Position numbers and translations under genes: made by a program. This document shows, piece after piece, positions 11,330 to 23,559 of a stretch of DNA of 64,000 nucleotides. The DNA is from Sipunculus nudus (Eukaryota > Annelida > Sipuncula > Golfingiida > Sipunculidae). The notes beneath the pieces are model-generated. The model had not been told where the DNA came from and did no database searches. It saw only the letters and a list, made by a program, of their open reading frames with translations. Location of the stretch: the NCBI GenBank assembly GCA_026874595.1, contig CM049313.1, forward strand, positions 65,166,159-65,230,158, given 5' to 3'. The stretch's first letter is position 1. The number at the start of each line of letters is the position of its first letter.

Positions 11330-12060
11330 AGTTACAGACACTTGATTCATGCACTTAATTGGCTTTTTACTGAGGGGCGATGTAAGGGTATGAGCGGTAT
11401 ACCGGTAACTTGACTCTATCCCAGCTTAAAAAGGAAAACACAGGGTATGGGCGATACATGAGTAACAGGAACGCTTTTCCAAGATTAAAATGGCTCATAC
11501 AGAGTATGCCCAATTTACGAGTAACATGCACTCAATGCCAGCAGTATGAGCGATACTGAAGTAACTGGACATACACTAGATTCCTGCATTAAAGTGAAGA
11601 ACGACTGATGTACGCGATACACACGCTAAATTTCAGCATTTTTATTAAAAATAGATTAATTAAGAAATAATAATACAAAGACTGTGAGCGATTAAAAAGT
11701 AACAGATTACAACATTAAGATGACTTGCGCCGAGTATGAGCGATATAAGAGGAACAGGTAGACCATTCAAGAACTAGTATTACCTACATCGGGTATATGG
11801 GCGATATACTTATCCCAGGCACTCGTATCCAGCACTTATATGGCTTACGCTGAGTATGAGCGATATGCAAGTAATAGGCTCTGGTGTCCAGCACAGATAT
11901 GGCGTACGCTGAGTTCGAGTAATATTCAAGTAAAGGGCACTCGATTCCAACATTGAAAAGACTTACACTGTGTATGAGCGATTTACAAGTAACAGGCACT
12001 CGATTCAAGACCTTATATGGCCTACACTTAGTATTGTCGATATACTTATCCGTTTCGATT
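11330..12060. repeat. About 59-bp minisatellite, unit 1 copy
   Basis: Roughly a dozen imperfect units of 59-60 bp carry the landmark GAGTATGAGCGATATACAAG followed by TAACAGGCACTCGATTCCAG and a short A/T-rich end. A matching array is at 44335-45140, so it predates the large duplication. The minus-strand open frame at 12008-11784 is a translation of this repeat and not a gene. Confidence 0.85.
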
Positions 12061-12276
12061 GTATCACAAAAAAATTTTAGAAACTTCAGACAGAGAATAG
12101 GAACAATGTTAATGTATTAAGCACTTTTTTCTAACACATAAATGGCCAGAGTAGTATCAACACCCTGAGTATGATCGAAATATGAAGAACAAGTAATCGA
12201 ACTCCGTACAGCCATTAAATCATTAGTTTCATTTGAGAAGATATATGGCTAAGATGTAGCAGATTTGGGTACTTAT

Positions 12277-12405
12277 GTTTCTTTAAAAGCTTTATATTGC
12301 TGCACTAGTTTAGGTCTAATTATTCCTTCAAATGGTAGCGGATCGGAATTCACCGTTTCAAGGGACACATTATTGAGCAAACTTGTAGACTTTTGGATCC
12401 GACAT
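12277..12405 (-). pseudogene. Methyltransferase exon 1 relic (copy D)
   Basis: It starts ATG TCG GAT and reads M-S-D-P-K-V-Y-K-F-A-Q, then hits TAA because one base is inserted relative to the sister relic at 45360-45487. It also lacks the 8 codons that in live copies encode the E-N-F-D-P-K region, and the donor GT is AT. Similarity to copies A and B resumes after the break (L-E-T-V-N). It is clearly dead. Confidence 0.85.
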
Positions 12406-12680
12406 AATGCTTTTAAATCCTGACAAACCTGCTAAACGTACATCCGGTCGATCCAAATAGTGCGCCTGTGAGGGAAAAAAGCGGTGACAGATGTGTACTT
12501 CTAGCCGGGGAAAGCTTGTTCCGACACAAAACAAACGCTAAGCATTCGGATAACCTCGGCCGAACTCGTTTTCTGCTAGCCTCGGATGTATCTATGGCCA
12601 ATCATACACCAACAATTATTGTTAAATTTACCGGAAATAACCCAGGTTGTCATTTTTACCGCCTCGTCTAAGATCAGATC
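12406..12680 (-). promoter_or_regulatory. Conserved upstream leader of the exon 1 family (copy D)
   Basis: The segment just upstream of the exon 1 relic is shared with copies A (22208-22345), D' (45488-45780) and A' (51949-52085). It includes an AGTG.GCCTGTG block and an ACAGATGTGTACTT..AGCCG.GGAAAG..TGT..GACACA block. It is most likely old 5' UTR or promoter DNA carried along by duplication. Confidence 0.5.
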
Positions 12681-12689
12681 TCCGTTTTT

Positions 12690-14097
12690 TTTCAAAATAT
12701 ACATTGCTTTGCCATAATAATGGGTATTGCAAGGTTATTATGTATTGCTTAACATCAGATTTAACCGGGTGTCTACATTATTTAACTTGCAAATTCAGTT
12801 TATCACAACTGCCTTATACATAGACTTTCCGGCGTGAAATGTATCCTCGTGCGGTCCAAATCAGTATATACTTGGGATAAGCCCAACTATATTTGGAATG
12901 TTGTCTTGTACCAATATCCCTCAAGCCAAAAAAAAAAAAAAGCGACTAAAATAACCGAGTGGGGTCTTTTATAACCCCATTACATTTTCACATAAAATAT
13001 ATGACGGTTCTTTTATTATCTTACCTATGTTTCTTCATTTTTTTAATAAACATTCTAAAGTGATATAATTAAAGTTAATTAGTTTTCATCCAATCTAAGA
13101 CAATAGAAAAAAAGACACATATTTTTACGAATTGCATACAAACATAATTTAAGTTAATTAAACAATTATTCCCTTTTTTCTTCCTTAAAACAAAATGGTC
13201 TTTCTTGCAATAAGATTTGTTTAGAAATAATAGTTGGTGTTTTTTCGGTCGAATCAATCATTGCAGTTTGCTTGTATAATATAACCACCAAAATATCTAT
13301 GAACAAGATACCCCAGAGTCGTCTCTTAAAGGATAATATGTTTCTGCATCACAGCTCATATTTCTTTGCCATGACTGACGGGTAACATTGAGATGAAGAA
13401 CACCTATATCTACGGATGAACGCTTCTGACTAAACAACTTAACATAGATTAGAACCAGGGAAATGGGTTATAGATATAAGGTAAATTGGTGCCCCTATCC
13501 CTAAAAATTGTCCATACGTGTCTGAAAGTAGCAAGTTTGCCATAGGTTTGTCTGTCTGCTATGGCAACTTGGCTCTCAAAACGCATGTCACCTAGGATAT
13601 ATCGGAACCTTCTTTTGGTCATTGTTACTGTGAAAACTGGTCATCCTTCTGTTACAGACAAAACGGATGTTGTGGTTTATGGTAGATTTTGTGGAATCAT
13701 ACACCAATACAATTAAAAAAAATGCTTTGATCTAAGAATTATCAAATAATTTCCATGCCTGTATTTGCGTCTTATTTTGATTGTCATTCAACTCTAAAAA
13801 TATTGCCTGACTGCATTGTTAGTTTCTAGTACAATCAACTGAATCAAGTCTTCCTTCGCAGGTGTAACATACATTGAAAACACTGACTTGGAAGTTGTCA
13901 CATAGTGTTAAATGGGTTTGCCCAGTTGATTCCTGATCATGTCCAAATATCTTTATTAGTCTAATGAATTCTGAAACAGAATAAATTACTCAGCCCAGGT
14001 TTCTTAGTCGTGTTTCAGTGTAAACATTGCAATATATGGTTAACAGATTGCCAATTACTGCAGAATCAAGGTATATAATGTTGAAGGAAAGATATAT
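12690..14097. other. Non-coding, duplicated at 45.8-47.2 kb
   Basis: No gene is seen. Order and sequence are shared with 45790-47190, with many small indels. The open frame at 13257-13075 is not conserved in the other copy, which argues against coding. Confidence 0.6.
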
Positions 14098-14956
14098 TGT
14101 TACGGAACCTAATATCAACAGATCACGTATGCGTGAACGTAAATTTTGTCAAGGAGATAAAAAAATCGGATCTGTAACACTAGGCAGCGTGAAATGTCTA
14201 TGGGAATGATAAAGAAGTCAGTGTTTTTTTGTTAACAAATAACTATAATTTATTCTTAAGGCAACCCTAAAATTACAATACACTAAATCAATACAATTAC
14301 ATAGTATAACAGCAGTATAACAATAAATCAATACAATCACACAATAAAAAAACAAAGTGCACAGTACCTGGACCCCACTGTCAAAGCGATGTCCTTTAAA
14401 ATGTACAAGCCGGATGAAAAGTTCACACAAATTCTCTCAGAGAATAACAATGTCCAATGTAAAGGTCTTGTAAGAATCCAGAAAGTAAACTTGAGACAGG
14501 CACCACTAAATTGTAAAGTGTTACTAATAGTAGAATCCCTTGAATTACTGGATAATCGGATAGGTCCCACAAACTGGCATAAACACGTCTGTGTCCGCTG
14601 GAATATTCTCTTATCTCCCTCTCGGCTCTAAAACACAGCCCCCTATTTATAATTTTTTATCTCCAGCCGAGAACCTTCCATTGTTCGAACATTCCAAAGA
14701 ATCTTAAACAGTACACACGTTAAAAGAACATACCAGAACAACGAATGCCGTGTCTCAACATATAAGGGTTCACACGTGAGCTCGCTAGGCGAGAAAGCCC
14801 AAAGCTAGCATGACAACGAGAGTTCAACCAGTATGGATTAAACTGAGAATGCAACACCCGGCCAGGCGCTACAACACCAGTTACGCCCGTGTCACACAAT
14901 ATAAAAAAGGACATTTATAAGACTTGTGCACACAATAAAAAGGAGCACCTGTAACA
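14098..14956 (+). mobile_element. Solo LTR (Ty3/Gypsy-like), 859 bp, with 4-bp target duplication
   Basis: The element begins TGTTACGGAACC and ends CACCTGTAACA, so it has TG..CA ends and a short TGTTAC/GTAACA inverted terminus. ATAT flanks both sides (14094-14097 and 14957-14960). The duplicated unit at about 47183-47200 reads AAGAAATATATTTCTGG without any insert, giving an empty site. An AATAAA signal sits about 20 bases before the 3' end, as in an LTR R region. No internal gag/pol is present. It shares its 5' and 3' parts with the shorter copy at 3345-3793. Confidence 0.8.
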
Positions 14957-14959
14957 ATA

Positions 14960-16740
14960 TCTTTCTGGAATCACAAATGACTCTACATAACCTTTCAGAT
15001 TATTATCTCAACAAACAACCTATTCTTTGTAAGGAAGTTACGGACAGTTAAAAAAGACGATTTTTACAAATTAATAGTAGGAAAGATTTTTATTGAAACT
15101 GTCAAAATGCCACCATTAAATACATGGCTGGGACCATACATGATTCCACTTGGTCAGTAAAGGGTAAAAGATAGAATATGGACAGACATTGTCAGTACAC
15201 AAAATACATTGTTTTGCTCTTGTTAAAGCGTTCAACAGACGTGCGGTTGACCTGCAATATGGCAGTGACCTTGCCGAAATACTTTCCAAAGCGGCCCCCA
15301 GTGTATAACCTAGGTAAAAAGCCAAATGATGCGGCCGAGGTGTTTTGAAAGAAACCCTGAGCCCACAAATGACTTTTTACATTTACACACGGCGAACCGT
15401 AAACGATTTACGCTGTCCGTGCTTAGTAATACCTACCACACAGGACGACCCAGTTAACAAGTAAGGATTTTTACAGCTGGAGCTTTCGTTACTGCGGCAT
15501 AAAGATAATGATTTTACCATCCGTAAGATATCTATATAACGCTTTTGTTTGTCTGTTTTTAAAGCCTTAATAGCGGCTTTCTTGTGATATTGCTGATTAA
15601 GTACAGGTCTTATATCCCTCCTTCCAATGTTTTATACATTTATTGCCATGTTAATCTATTCTCCATGTTCTCCAGTTAAAAAGTGACGCTAATTAGATAG
15701 GCCAACGTATCTATTATGATATTAAATAAGTTGGCCTGTCTGTCTAAAAGGCCCCACTCTCGTCACACATACACACACGTACACACACGCATAAGGCCTT
15801 TCAATAGGGAAACAATTTTGCCTGTGTTGGTTTTTTTGTCTGTTGTTTTCTTAGTCTGTCTGTTAGCATCATTACTCGTAATGTTCTTTAAAAAAGACTT
15901 TTTCATGATAGCTCGGCAATGATACAAGGAAGAATGATAAGTTAAGGGATGATCCTGATCACCATCTTGATCCAGGAAATATTTTGGACAATGCCATACG
16001 TGGGAAAGACCTTAGCCTAGTTTCAGTATCTTATCACGTTCAGTGATGTTCTGTTGTGTTTATCATACATTCTGACAATGTTATATGGGGGTAATAGGCT
16101 GATCCGTTGGAGATTTGTACTCTCTAATTGCAAATTTCTAGTTTGAAAATTATAGAACATCGTTGAAAGTGAGAAATCGTACATATTTCACCATGTTCAA
16201 ACCTGTGTACGAATCGTGTTTTAAAATTACAGTGCACGTAAAATTGACACGACATGCTACGATTCTTTTACTGCGAGTTCAGCAGTAAATACTTGAGTAC
16301 CACAGCGTATGAAATGTAGCATAAATATAAATAAGGCAACCCCGCGTGAATCATGCTTTTGACCTGTCATAGTTTTGCCATTTTATGCTGTAAATTTTCA
16401 GAGACCAAGTACAAGACTAGTTCTAGACCAAACGCTTAGCATTGTACTGTGGACATTGATAAGTAAACAAATCATGTCAAGCCACGTAAAACTGTCGTTT
16501 TCTGTTGCATGTGTTAAGCTTTTAGTTTACATTAATGTTTGTTGGATTTTGATATGCACGAGTACTTTCGGCCCGACCATTTTCAATTTCTTCATTTTTC
16601 ATGAACTAGGCACCATAGCGGCTCGGGGAATCAATGTCTGTTGAAAGGTCAGCTGCCTAGCACTTGATAGGATGACGATTAGCCTAGAGTAATAAACTGG
16701 CTTTTACACTATATCTAATCAGAACTGGAGGTTTTAGGTG
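14960..16740. other. Duplicated non-coding flank (shared with 47.2-48.3 kb, partly 52.1-53.4 kb)
   Basis: Blocks such as CACACGGCG.ACCGTA, CTACCACACAGGA..ACC and TTCATGAACTAGGCACCA recur near 47.6-48.3 kb and in weaker form at 22.37-22.6 and 52.1-53.4 kb, each time upstream of an exon 1 copy. Frames in it are not conserved between copies. It appears to be upstream DNA of an ancestral gene unit. Confidence 0.55.
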
Positions 16741-17039
16741 TGTTTTAAACGACGGATAAAGCTTTCCGAATATATTTAGAAATTTAAGCAGTTTTATGAA
16801 GTTTTGTAAAAACTAAACCGGTTACAGTTACATACTGAAACTGGAAATTTCACTTAAAATAGACCAACCTTGCTGAACTTTTCATATAACATAATGAGAT
16901 CCAGCTTCCAGAATAAATAGTCGTATTTACATGGAGTTATTTCTTTTTTTTCAAAGTAAACCTGGATCTTTCTGACTGAGTTAAAATAAAGTCCGCGGCT
17001 TATTTGAGAAGAATGAGTAATATAATGAGCGAATAATTT

Positions 17040-17190
17040 TACTAAGTTTATACTTTGCTTGAAAGACATATTCTGTAATTCGGCTGCAGGTTTTGTTATT
17101 TTTTTCAGTGCCAGAAGATGTAAAAAGGTCTATTTAAAGGAACATGTTTGGATAAAAATGTCCTCATATTGCTGAGTAAAGATTTAGTTT
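17040..17190 (-). pseudogene. Heavily decayed methyltransferase exon 1 relic (copy E)
   Basis: On the plus strand it shares TTTGCTTGAAAG, GCAGGTTTT, CAGTGCCAGAAGATG and TTTGGAT.AAAATGTCCTCATA.TGCTGAG with exon 1 of copy B (37559-37709). To its left, AAGTCCG.GGCTTATTTGAGAAGAA (16990-17013) matches intron 1 next to exon 1 in copies B and B'. Frame and donor are gone. No exon 2 or 3 that could belong to it was found between 13 and 17 kb. Confidence 0.55.
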
Positions 17191-17199
17191 CTTTATAAA

Positions 17200-18930
17200 G
17201 ATATAGTTTTATAAGTTTTAGTCTCTTGAATTGACATGATGTTTCAGACCAGTTAGCACTCTATGAACTAGTAGTCCTTTAACCTTGGTACTGCTCTGCT
17301 GTCTATCACTTTCTCAACATGAAGTGGGTAGCCTTGTTTGCTTTGAAATGATGTTTGTCAAAACACGCACAAATTGTTGTACTTTCTCTACTTAGCTTGC
17401 ACGTTACTTACTCATTTACCCGTTGTGCATATAGAAAGACATGAGGCTGACTACGTAAGCGTTTTGTAATTTAATCACACATATATTATTTGTTACATAT
17501 TTTCTTATACATACATAGACCAGAGAAAGATGTTCCTACTTAATATCTTGTAAATATGTTTATGAATGCAAATATCTGCAGTAATACAGAATTGCAATAT
17601 ACTGATATATACTATACATATAAAATGGATCGGCAGTTCAGTCATGAACATATTACATATTAAACAGTTCCGTCTGTCATAGTAATGATCTTTTTTCCTT
17701 TTTTTTTTTGAGTTACAGTGTTCCTATTGAATTCAATATTGCATGTACTATTAAGGTATTTCGTAAATATATCAAAAAGGAAAATATTATTTGGTTGTCT
17801 GCTTTGATAAATGTGATAATTTAATGAATGCGTTGATTTTAATATAAACAGTATACTCCGTTACCCAGGAAGTATATCCGAAAACGTTAATTCACAACAA
17901 GAAAATGCTTTTGCCACCAACTACATACATGGAAGACGTATGAAAATCAAAACATTGCAAAATAAGAGTGAGAAAACAAATAACAAGTTTTTACACATTG
18001 CACTGTCGACAAAGTCCATCTTTCGTATATAGTCAGAACGGTTATACTGATTTTTATGTGGCAGGTTAGTTGTCACACACCCAGCAAAGGCAGTCGTCGA
18101 CACAAGTCCGGGTCACTGACAATTTCGTTTAGCTTCCTATTATCTTGATCCCCGTCTCCATGTCTTTCATCTGCAGTATTATGTTCAGGTTGTACGGAAG
18201 AAATAACTACCTGTAGGCCAATCTGTACAGATTCACCCCAGCATCTACATTTTCAAGAGTATGCCTGATTCACATGATAGTACATGTCAGACTGGTGGAA
18301 ATCTTTCAATTAGTGCTGAATATCCCAGTCCTGATGCTCATGAAAGGGCTTGAACACAAGATACTGCTTTTCACTGCTGTAAGTCATGAAACAATTATAT
18401 AAAGAATAACGTTTATTCATTGCTGGGTTAAGCTGATATGACCTCCTGTCTGGAAACTACATTCCAACTCATAGGACTGCTTGCACAGATATAGCGTGCT
18501 CTTTCGGATAAAAGAGAGTCTGTCATGAGGGGAGGGGGCACATTCCCGGCAAATCCCCAGGGTTAGGTTTATCAGATTTTTACTTCTTTTCTTGAATAGT
18601 AAATTTATAGACAGCTGATATTTATAATATATGTGATTATATAATGCATTGTATATATCATATTTAAGTCTTAAAATGCCTTGTTAAATTGAACAAGAAC
18701 TTTATTTTTTAGATATAAATGATTGAGTGTTTAAAATTGCATTTCAAAATGGGGTCAGAAAACAAAGAAAAAAGGATAATCAAAGGAGCTAAAGCAACCA
18801 GCAAGAAACATGACATGAAGAACTGTCAGGCACAGCAGCTTCTAGTAAAACAGTGCTAGTATTTTACTCGACAGTTACACCTGTAACTAGTCAGTTGACA
18901 AGTTCTTGACAATTATGCTGAATTTTAGTC
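17200..18930. other. No gene or clear repeat seen
   Basis: AT-rich single-copy-looking DNA that has no counterpart in unit 2, where 48.3 kb joins directly to the sequence equivalent to 18.93 kb. It is therefore either an insertion in unit 1 or a deletion in unit 2. Confidence 0.5.
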
Positions 18931-19400
18931 TTTCATAGACAAACATGTACCCTGTTTTTCTAATGTTTGTAGTTAAGTTTTTTCAATTAGGCTTATTATT
19001 TAGCAAGTTTCTATCATCATGTGGGATACATTAAGCAGCACAGCTACCTATACCCCTGTATCCATGCGCGCGACATGGTCATGTTTATCAACAGAGTTCT
19101 CTGCTGGTACAGGATTGACTGTGCAGTGACTTGATCTGCTGAAGTGAATTGGTGGTAGGTCCCATCGCAGCTTCTTCACTTAGTACCGTTAGATATAAGT
19201 GGTAATATGTATGAGTGGTATCAAAATTTAAAAGCGGCATATCATTGAAGGAAAATAAGGTATCCCATTTTGGCTTACAGCAAGCAGTTCAATATCTTGC
19301 ATACCTGCAGATAGTATTCACATGGCAGTCATTTTCTATGTGTTTTGTGAATAGAGCTCAATATATCGTCATCGGCAATACTTGTTCATTTATTTTTTCA

Positions 19401-19839
19401 CTAGACTTTGCTATTCCTGACCCAAAGTCCAATGGCCATTCCAGCAACGGGACCAATCGGACATTTTGAGGGGTCATTTCCAAAGCTCCTCTCTTCATAA
19501 AACAATGGTTTCAGATCGCTCTTAGAGAATGCTTGCTTTATCTGATCTGATGTTAAGCTTAAGGTCTCCATTTTTACGTCACCAAGAAAATAATGATCAT
19601 TTCTTATAAAATTCTTATGGAAGAAATACCCATTAGGCTTAAGGTATTTCAGCAAGTTCTTGACAGATTTTTCAAAATCCTCCAGGTTGCTACAGGCACC
19701 CTCAAAACAAGACGAGTTTGTTATGCAGTCAAATGGAGCCACCGCCTGGCCCTGAAGAGGGTCGTCAAGTAAAATATCAATCTGAAGAATTCCTTTGATT
19801 CTTTGCCTGAGCGAGTCTTCATAAAATCCCGGTGGTTTC
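19401..19839 (-). CDS. Copy A exon 3 (C-terminal half)
   Basis: The acceptor CAG is at 19842-19840 after a T-rich tract. The junction codon is GTG (Val), then K-P-P-G-F-Y-E-D. It stays open to TAG at 19403-19401. Confidence 0.92.
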
Positions 19840-20916
19840 CTGTAAAGGTTTAAACCAGCAAGGTTTATTTTTTGTGATATTCAAAGGACAGATGGTAATT
19901 AAAAGAAAATAGTGAACTGGTTTTGTAAACAGGGCTGTCAAACGGTATTTGGTTTATCAAAGAATCACACAGTGATTTAAAGATAAGGAATAATGGGTCT
20001 AAACAATGGCGTGGGCAAGTTCATATTGCACACGGTACTTCAGCAAGCCGAGGTGTTATGATGATAATTGTGGAAAAGCATATTTTAATTTTGAACAGGA
20101 AATAGTTGATACTTATGGAAGATATATCCTACGAATTTGTTTTATTCCAGAGTGTCAGACTTTATTATGTTATATGGAGGATAACAAATCCTGATGTAAA
20201 AAGATATTCTTGGTGGCGATGGTTCTGACAAGACAGTTTCAATATAAAATTATGAATAATTATTAATCTGAAGTCATTTATTCACCTTGAACTTAGTTAA
20301 TAGTGGTAGATGTGACGACTGTTTTCTGTATCAAGAAACATATAACACATATTTTTCAAGTGTATAGTCAAAATAAAAAACCTGTACTTCAGGATTTAAG
20401 AATGGTTAAGCTCATGTCATGTAAATATGTCGCGTATGCTCCAAAATGATATAATATTGGAATTCTCCGAGTTACGGAAAAAAAAATATTTTAATAAATA
20501 CAACCACAGTATTGCATAAACTAACAGTATACAAAGGAAAATGTTATTCATCTGAATCTGTTCTGTTCAGTAATTTTATATTAAAAATGAAATCACGGCA
20601 AAAGGAGGAATACATCATTGCAGAAAAACGGTGCAAGATGAAGCTAACTCTAGGATATAGGTGTCTAGTATTACCTCTGGTTGTGTAATATAACTTGCAA
20701 GAATGTTGTGACTACATCAATGTATATATTTCTTCATGTTTATAAAGATATAAATATATATATATAAATGGACATTCACTGTGTTGTCCTTGTCTATCTA
20801 CATTGTATGTATGTATGTATGTATATGTACAAGAAAATTGTCTATGTTTCTCTATGTTTTTGTAGATTTATTATAATTCTAGATTATATATATATGTATA
20901 TATAAATGTGTGTATT

Positions 20917-20959
<43 letters not shown>

Positions 20960-22207
20960 AGATCTTATTCTCGAGATAGGGCTTTAATAATGGATAATAC
21001 TGACATATTTTGCCCAATTATTAACCTTAGTTTTATATTGCTGCTTACAGCTTTATTTTCACAGGATTTTTGTTATTCATATTCCTGTTGAACAGCTTTT
21101 TGCAGTGGCATTCATGGAACTGTTAAAACCCGTTTTTAGTTCAAGGAATCACTAAGCTGGCACTCGTGTATTCCGCATAACATTTGTTAATTTGATCAAA
21201 TCAATGTAAGACCGGCTTACACATTTCCGTAGAGGCTGGCCACGTGCTGTGTCAATGGCGTCACATCGTAGGCTTTATCAGGATGCTCCTGCCAATCTGT
21301 CAGCACTTGTCTGTTCTGGGACACATAATCACTCAGGTAAACTTCCCGGAAGTACTGTGCTGGTACCAATGAGATGTGCACACAAGGCCCACTCCCTACA
21401 TCTAGCACCCTCTCACCGGAGACTCCATCTGACATAAAAAAACATATTTAAATATCAGGATATGCTCAATGCTGTTCCTGATTTGCAATGAGATCATTTA
21501 TGTAGAAGGATTTACCAACTGATTTACTGAAATAAAAAAATGTATCTATAGCCTTAGTTTATATATATTAATTAGTCATAACTAATTTTAACTATGATAC
21601 ATGTGTTATTGAAGAAGGTATAAAATAAGAATAAAGGGCATTGCCTTTATTTTTAAACTGAAACCTTAATACTTTATAATAATATACTCCCAATAGCCTG
21701 ACCAGCTTGTACTTTCTAAAACTACACAGATTTATTACATGTTAATGCAGATACTGGATCTGGATAGAGATCTTTCGTAGGCCTGTGAATTACTTAGTTT
21801 TTTATTTAATTCGCTTATATCGATTATTGCCACTTCAAACACTTAATTATTCAGTCGGTCATTATACTGTACACAGATATTAACCTTTGTACAATAATAA
21901 TTAAAATCTACCGAAGACCAATGTCTATATATATATTACTGAAAGTCTATATATATATTACTGAAAGTCATTCGAGCTAACCAGGCTGGTTATAAAAATT
22001 AAATCAGAGGTTCATTCGGGAAGGGATTAGGTTAAGTTATGGCTGGCTATAGTACTTACATTTCATGAAAGCCTTATGTTGCAGCTCTAGTTCAGGTCTA
22101 ATCACTAATTTCAGGTATAGCGGATGGAAAACAGCTTCAAGGTAAGCCTTTGGATCAAAATTGTTTTCATATTGTTTCGCATACTTGTAGTGTGTTGAAT
22201 CCGACAT
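19401..22207 (-). CDS. NNMT/PNMT/INMT-family N-methyltransferase, copy A (3 exons, complete)
   Basis: It is read on the minus strand as exons 22207-22060, 21428-21221 and 19839-19401 (148, 208 and 439 nt). All boundaries have GT..AG, phases are 1 and 2, and the product is 264 codons plus TAG, the length I recall for human NNMT. The start M-S-D-S-T-H-Y has a good ATG context (AACATG). The N-terminal cap has FDPKAYLE. Exon 2 gives the SAM-binding glycine motif ERVLDVGSGPC (motif I) and the acidic strand EVYLSDY. Exon 3 gives APFDCITNSSC and KYLKPNGYFF, core strands of the Rossmann fold, and a C-terminal GMAIGLW strand. The family moves a methyl group from S-adenosylmethionine to small amines in the cytosol. 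The substrate cannot be read here: where I recall NNMT having the nicotinamide-contacting Asp in its I-M-D-A segment, this protein has H-K-N-F. AATAAA lies about 7 bases after the stop. A LINE remnant sits in intron 2. Confidence 0.92.
20006..20230 (+). mobile_element. L1-like LINE endonuclease remnant inside intron 2 of copy A
   Basis: The plus-strand translation has pieces NFEQEIVDTYGRYI and KRYSWWRWF, which fit the endonuclease domain of L1/Tx1-type LINEs. The same blocks occur in the longer element at 49500-51720. Here the middle is deleted, joining the DTYGRY part to the RYSWW part within about 90 bases. The insertion must therefore predate the A/A' duplication. Confidence 0.7.
20918..20957. 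repeat. (TA)n microsatellite in intron 2 of copy A
   Basis: A perfect dinucleotide run. Confidence 0.95.
21221..21428 (-). CDS. Copy A exon 2 (SAM motif I)
   Basis: The acceptor CAG is at 21431-21429 and the donor GTAAGC at 21220-21215. It carries VLDVGSGP and LSDY. The junction codon with exon 1 is TAT (Tyr). Confidence 0.9.
22060..22207 (-). CDS. Copy A exon 1 (49 codons + 1 nt)
   Basis: Start ATG at 22207; the donor GTAAGT occupies 22059-22054. It encodes the N-terminal cap through A-F-M-K. Confidence 0.9.
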
Positions 22208-22345
22208 GTTGTTTTCAGAATTTCGCAGCGCATAACCTGGTAAGAACACACTCGCGGGTATCAAAATAGTGGGCCTGTGTTAGGGTGATACAACCTGTAA
22301 CAGATGTGTGCTTTGAGCCGAGGAAAGTATGTCAGGACACAAATA
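22208..22345 (-). promoter_or_regulatory. Conserved 5' leader of copy A
   Basis: It is shared with A' (51949-52085) and, more weakly, D and D'. In A' the minus-strand frame stays open through [28 protein letters not shown] into the start Met, but copy A has a one-base length difference here, so the frame is not kept. That favours a transcribed 5' UTR over an N-terminal extension. ATG at 22207 is therefore kept as the start. Confidence 0.5.
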
Positions 22346-22420
22346 AAATGAACGTTCAGCTCACAAATGACTTTTTTATGTGCACACGGCGCACCGTACA
22401 CAGCACGCGGCCTTCTGTGC

Positions 22421-22421
<1 letters not shown>

Positions 22422-22502
<81 letters not shown>

Positions 22503-22530
22503 CACTTATATATATACACACATATTCATA
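22422..22530. repeat. (TA)n/(TG) compound microsatellite
   Basis: A long TA run with interspersed TG and CA steps lies just upstream of copy A's leader. Open frames on both strands here (for example 22545-22261) are simple-repeat translations. Confidence 0.95.
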
Positions 22531-22669
22531 TGTATTGATACACATATTTTTCTACCTACCACACAGCACCACCTAGTGAGCCAGAAAGCATTCGTAACGC
22601 CGTCTGTAACCCCGTGTAACATCAAATCAGTTCAAATTAATTACACATTTAAGATTTATATTTAAGTTA

Positions 22670-23550
22670 AATTGCCCAAAAACGATATAATTTCTTGATA
22701 TAAAGTATATAGAAAATTTTAGGAATTTGTCAAGCTCTTAATTTTATTAAAGGAGATAATGTGCAATGAAATGTTTGGGGTAGAATTTAAAAACAAATCC
22801 GATTAACTATATTTGTCGCAAATAATTGTTTTAACTACTTTACACTACACGGGTTCAGTTGAATATTTATTTTTCTAACATGAATTGTCCAATGTAAACC
22901 TGTCTGCATAAATGTTTGAACATGCGAGGGCCTATGAACCTTTCAAGCAACCCCGTAATCCATACATGACTGTGCATGATAATTGGAAAGATATAAAACA
23001 ACAGAGTGAACCATATCGTCATATAATTAAGATAATAAGGAACATTCAAATTCATCTCACATAAAATAGGTCAACAAAAGTTGTGAAATATCTTACGTAC
23101 AGCACAACATTAAAATTTAAAAAAGGAACGGCATATTTTATAATCAAACACAAATCACCATATGGCACAATAGGCAGAGATTAAAGTTCCATAAAGCTGT
23201 CATTATGATAAATAATTCCTTTGTACTTATACACATTTAATTCTGCTTACTCTAATTAATATTTAACCTCAGGTGAAAGCTTTTATTATTAATATTTCCC
23301 AACACTTTTTTGTGGGAAAGTCATTTGGACTCATAAAAATGAGTCATTAATAAGTTGCCCTATCTGCAGCATAGACTTAAATGTACAGAACGTATCCGAA
23401 ACGTTTAAAATACGATCCAACTAATTCAAATGAAACCTATTGATGTTTATATCGTCTAGTAAATCGATGATGACATTATTCAACACTTTTTAGGTTCAGG
23501 ATTCAAGCAGTTAAGAGGCTATCAGCTATAATGAAAACCTTTATATGCAA
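22670..23550. other. No gene seen
   Basis: AT-rich DNA with short unconserved frames. No match to the other unit was noticed. Confidence 0.45.
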
Positions 23551-23559
23551 ATTTCGGTA

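Noticed and set aside
22261-22665. Long open frames of 94 and 126 codons on both strands
   Set aside because: They are translations of a (TA)n/(TG)n run (Y-I-Y-I repeats).
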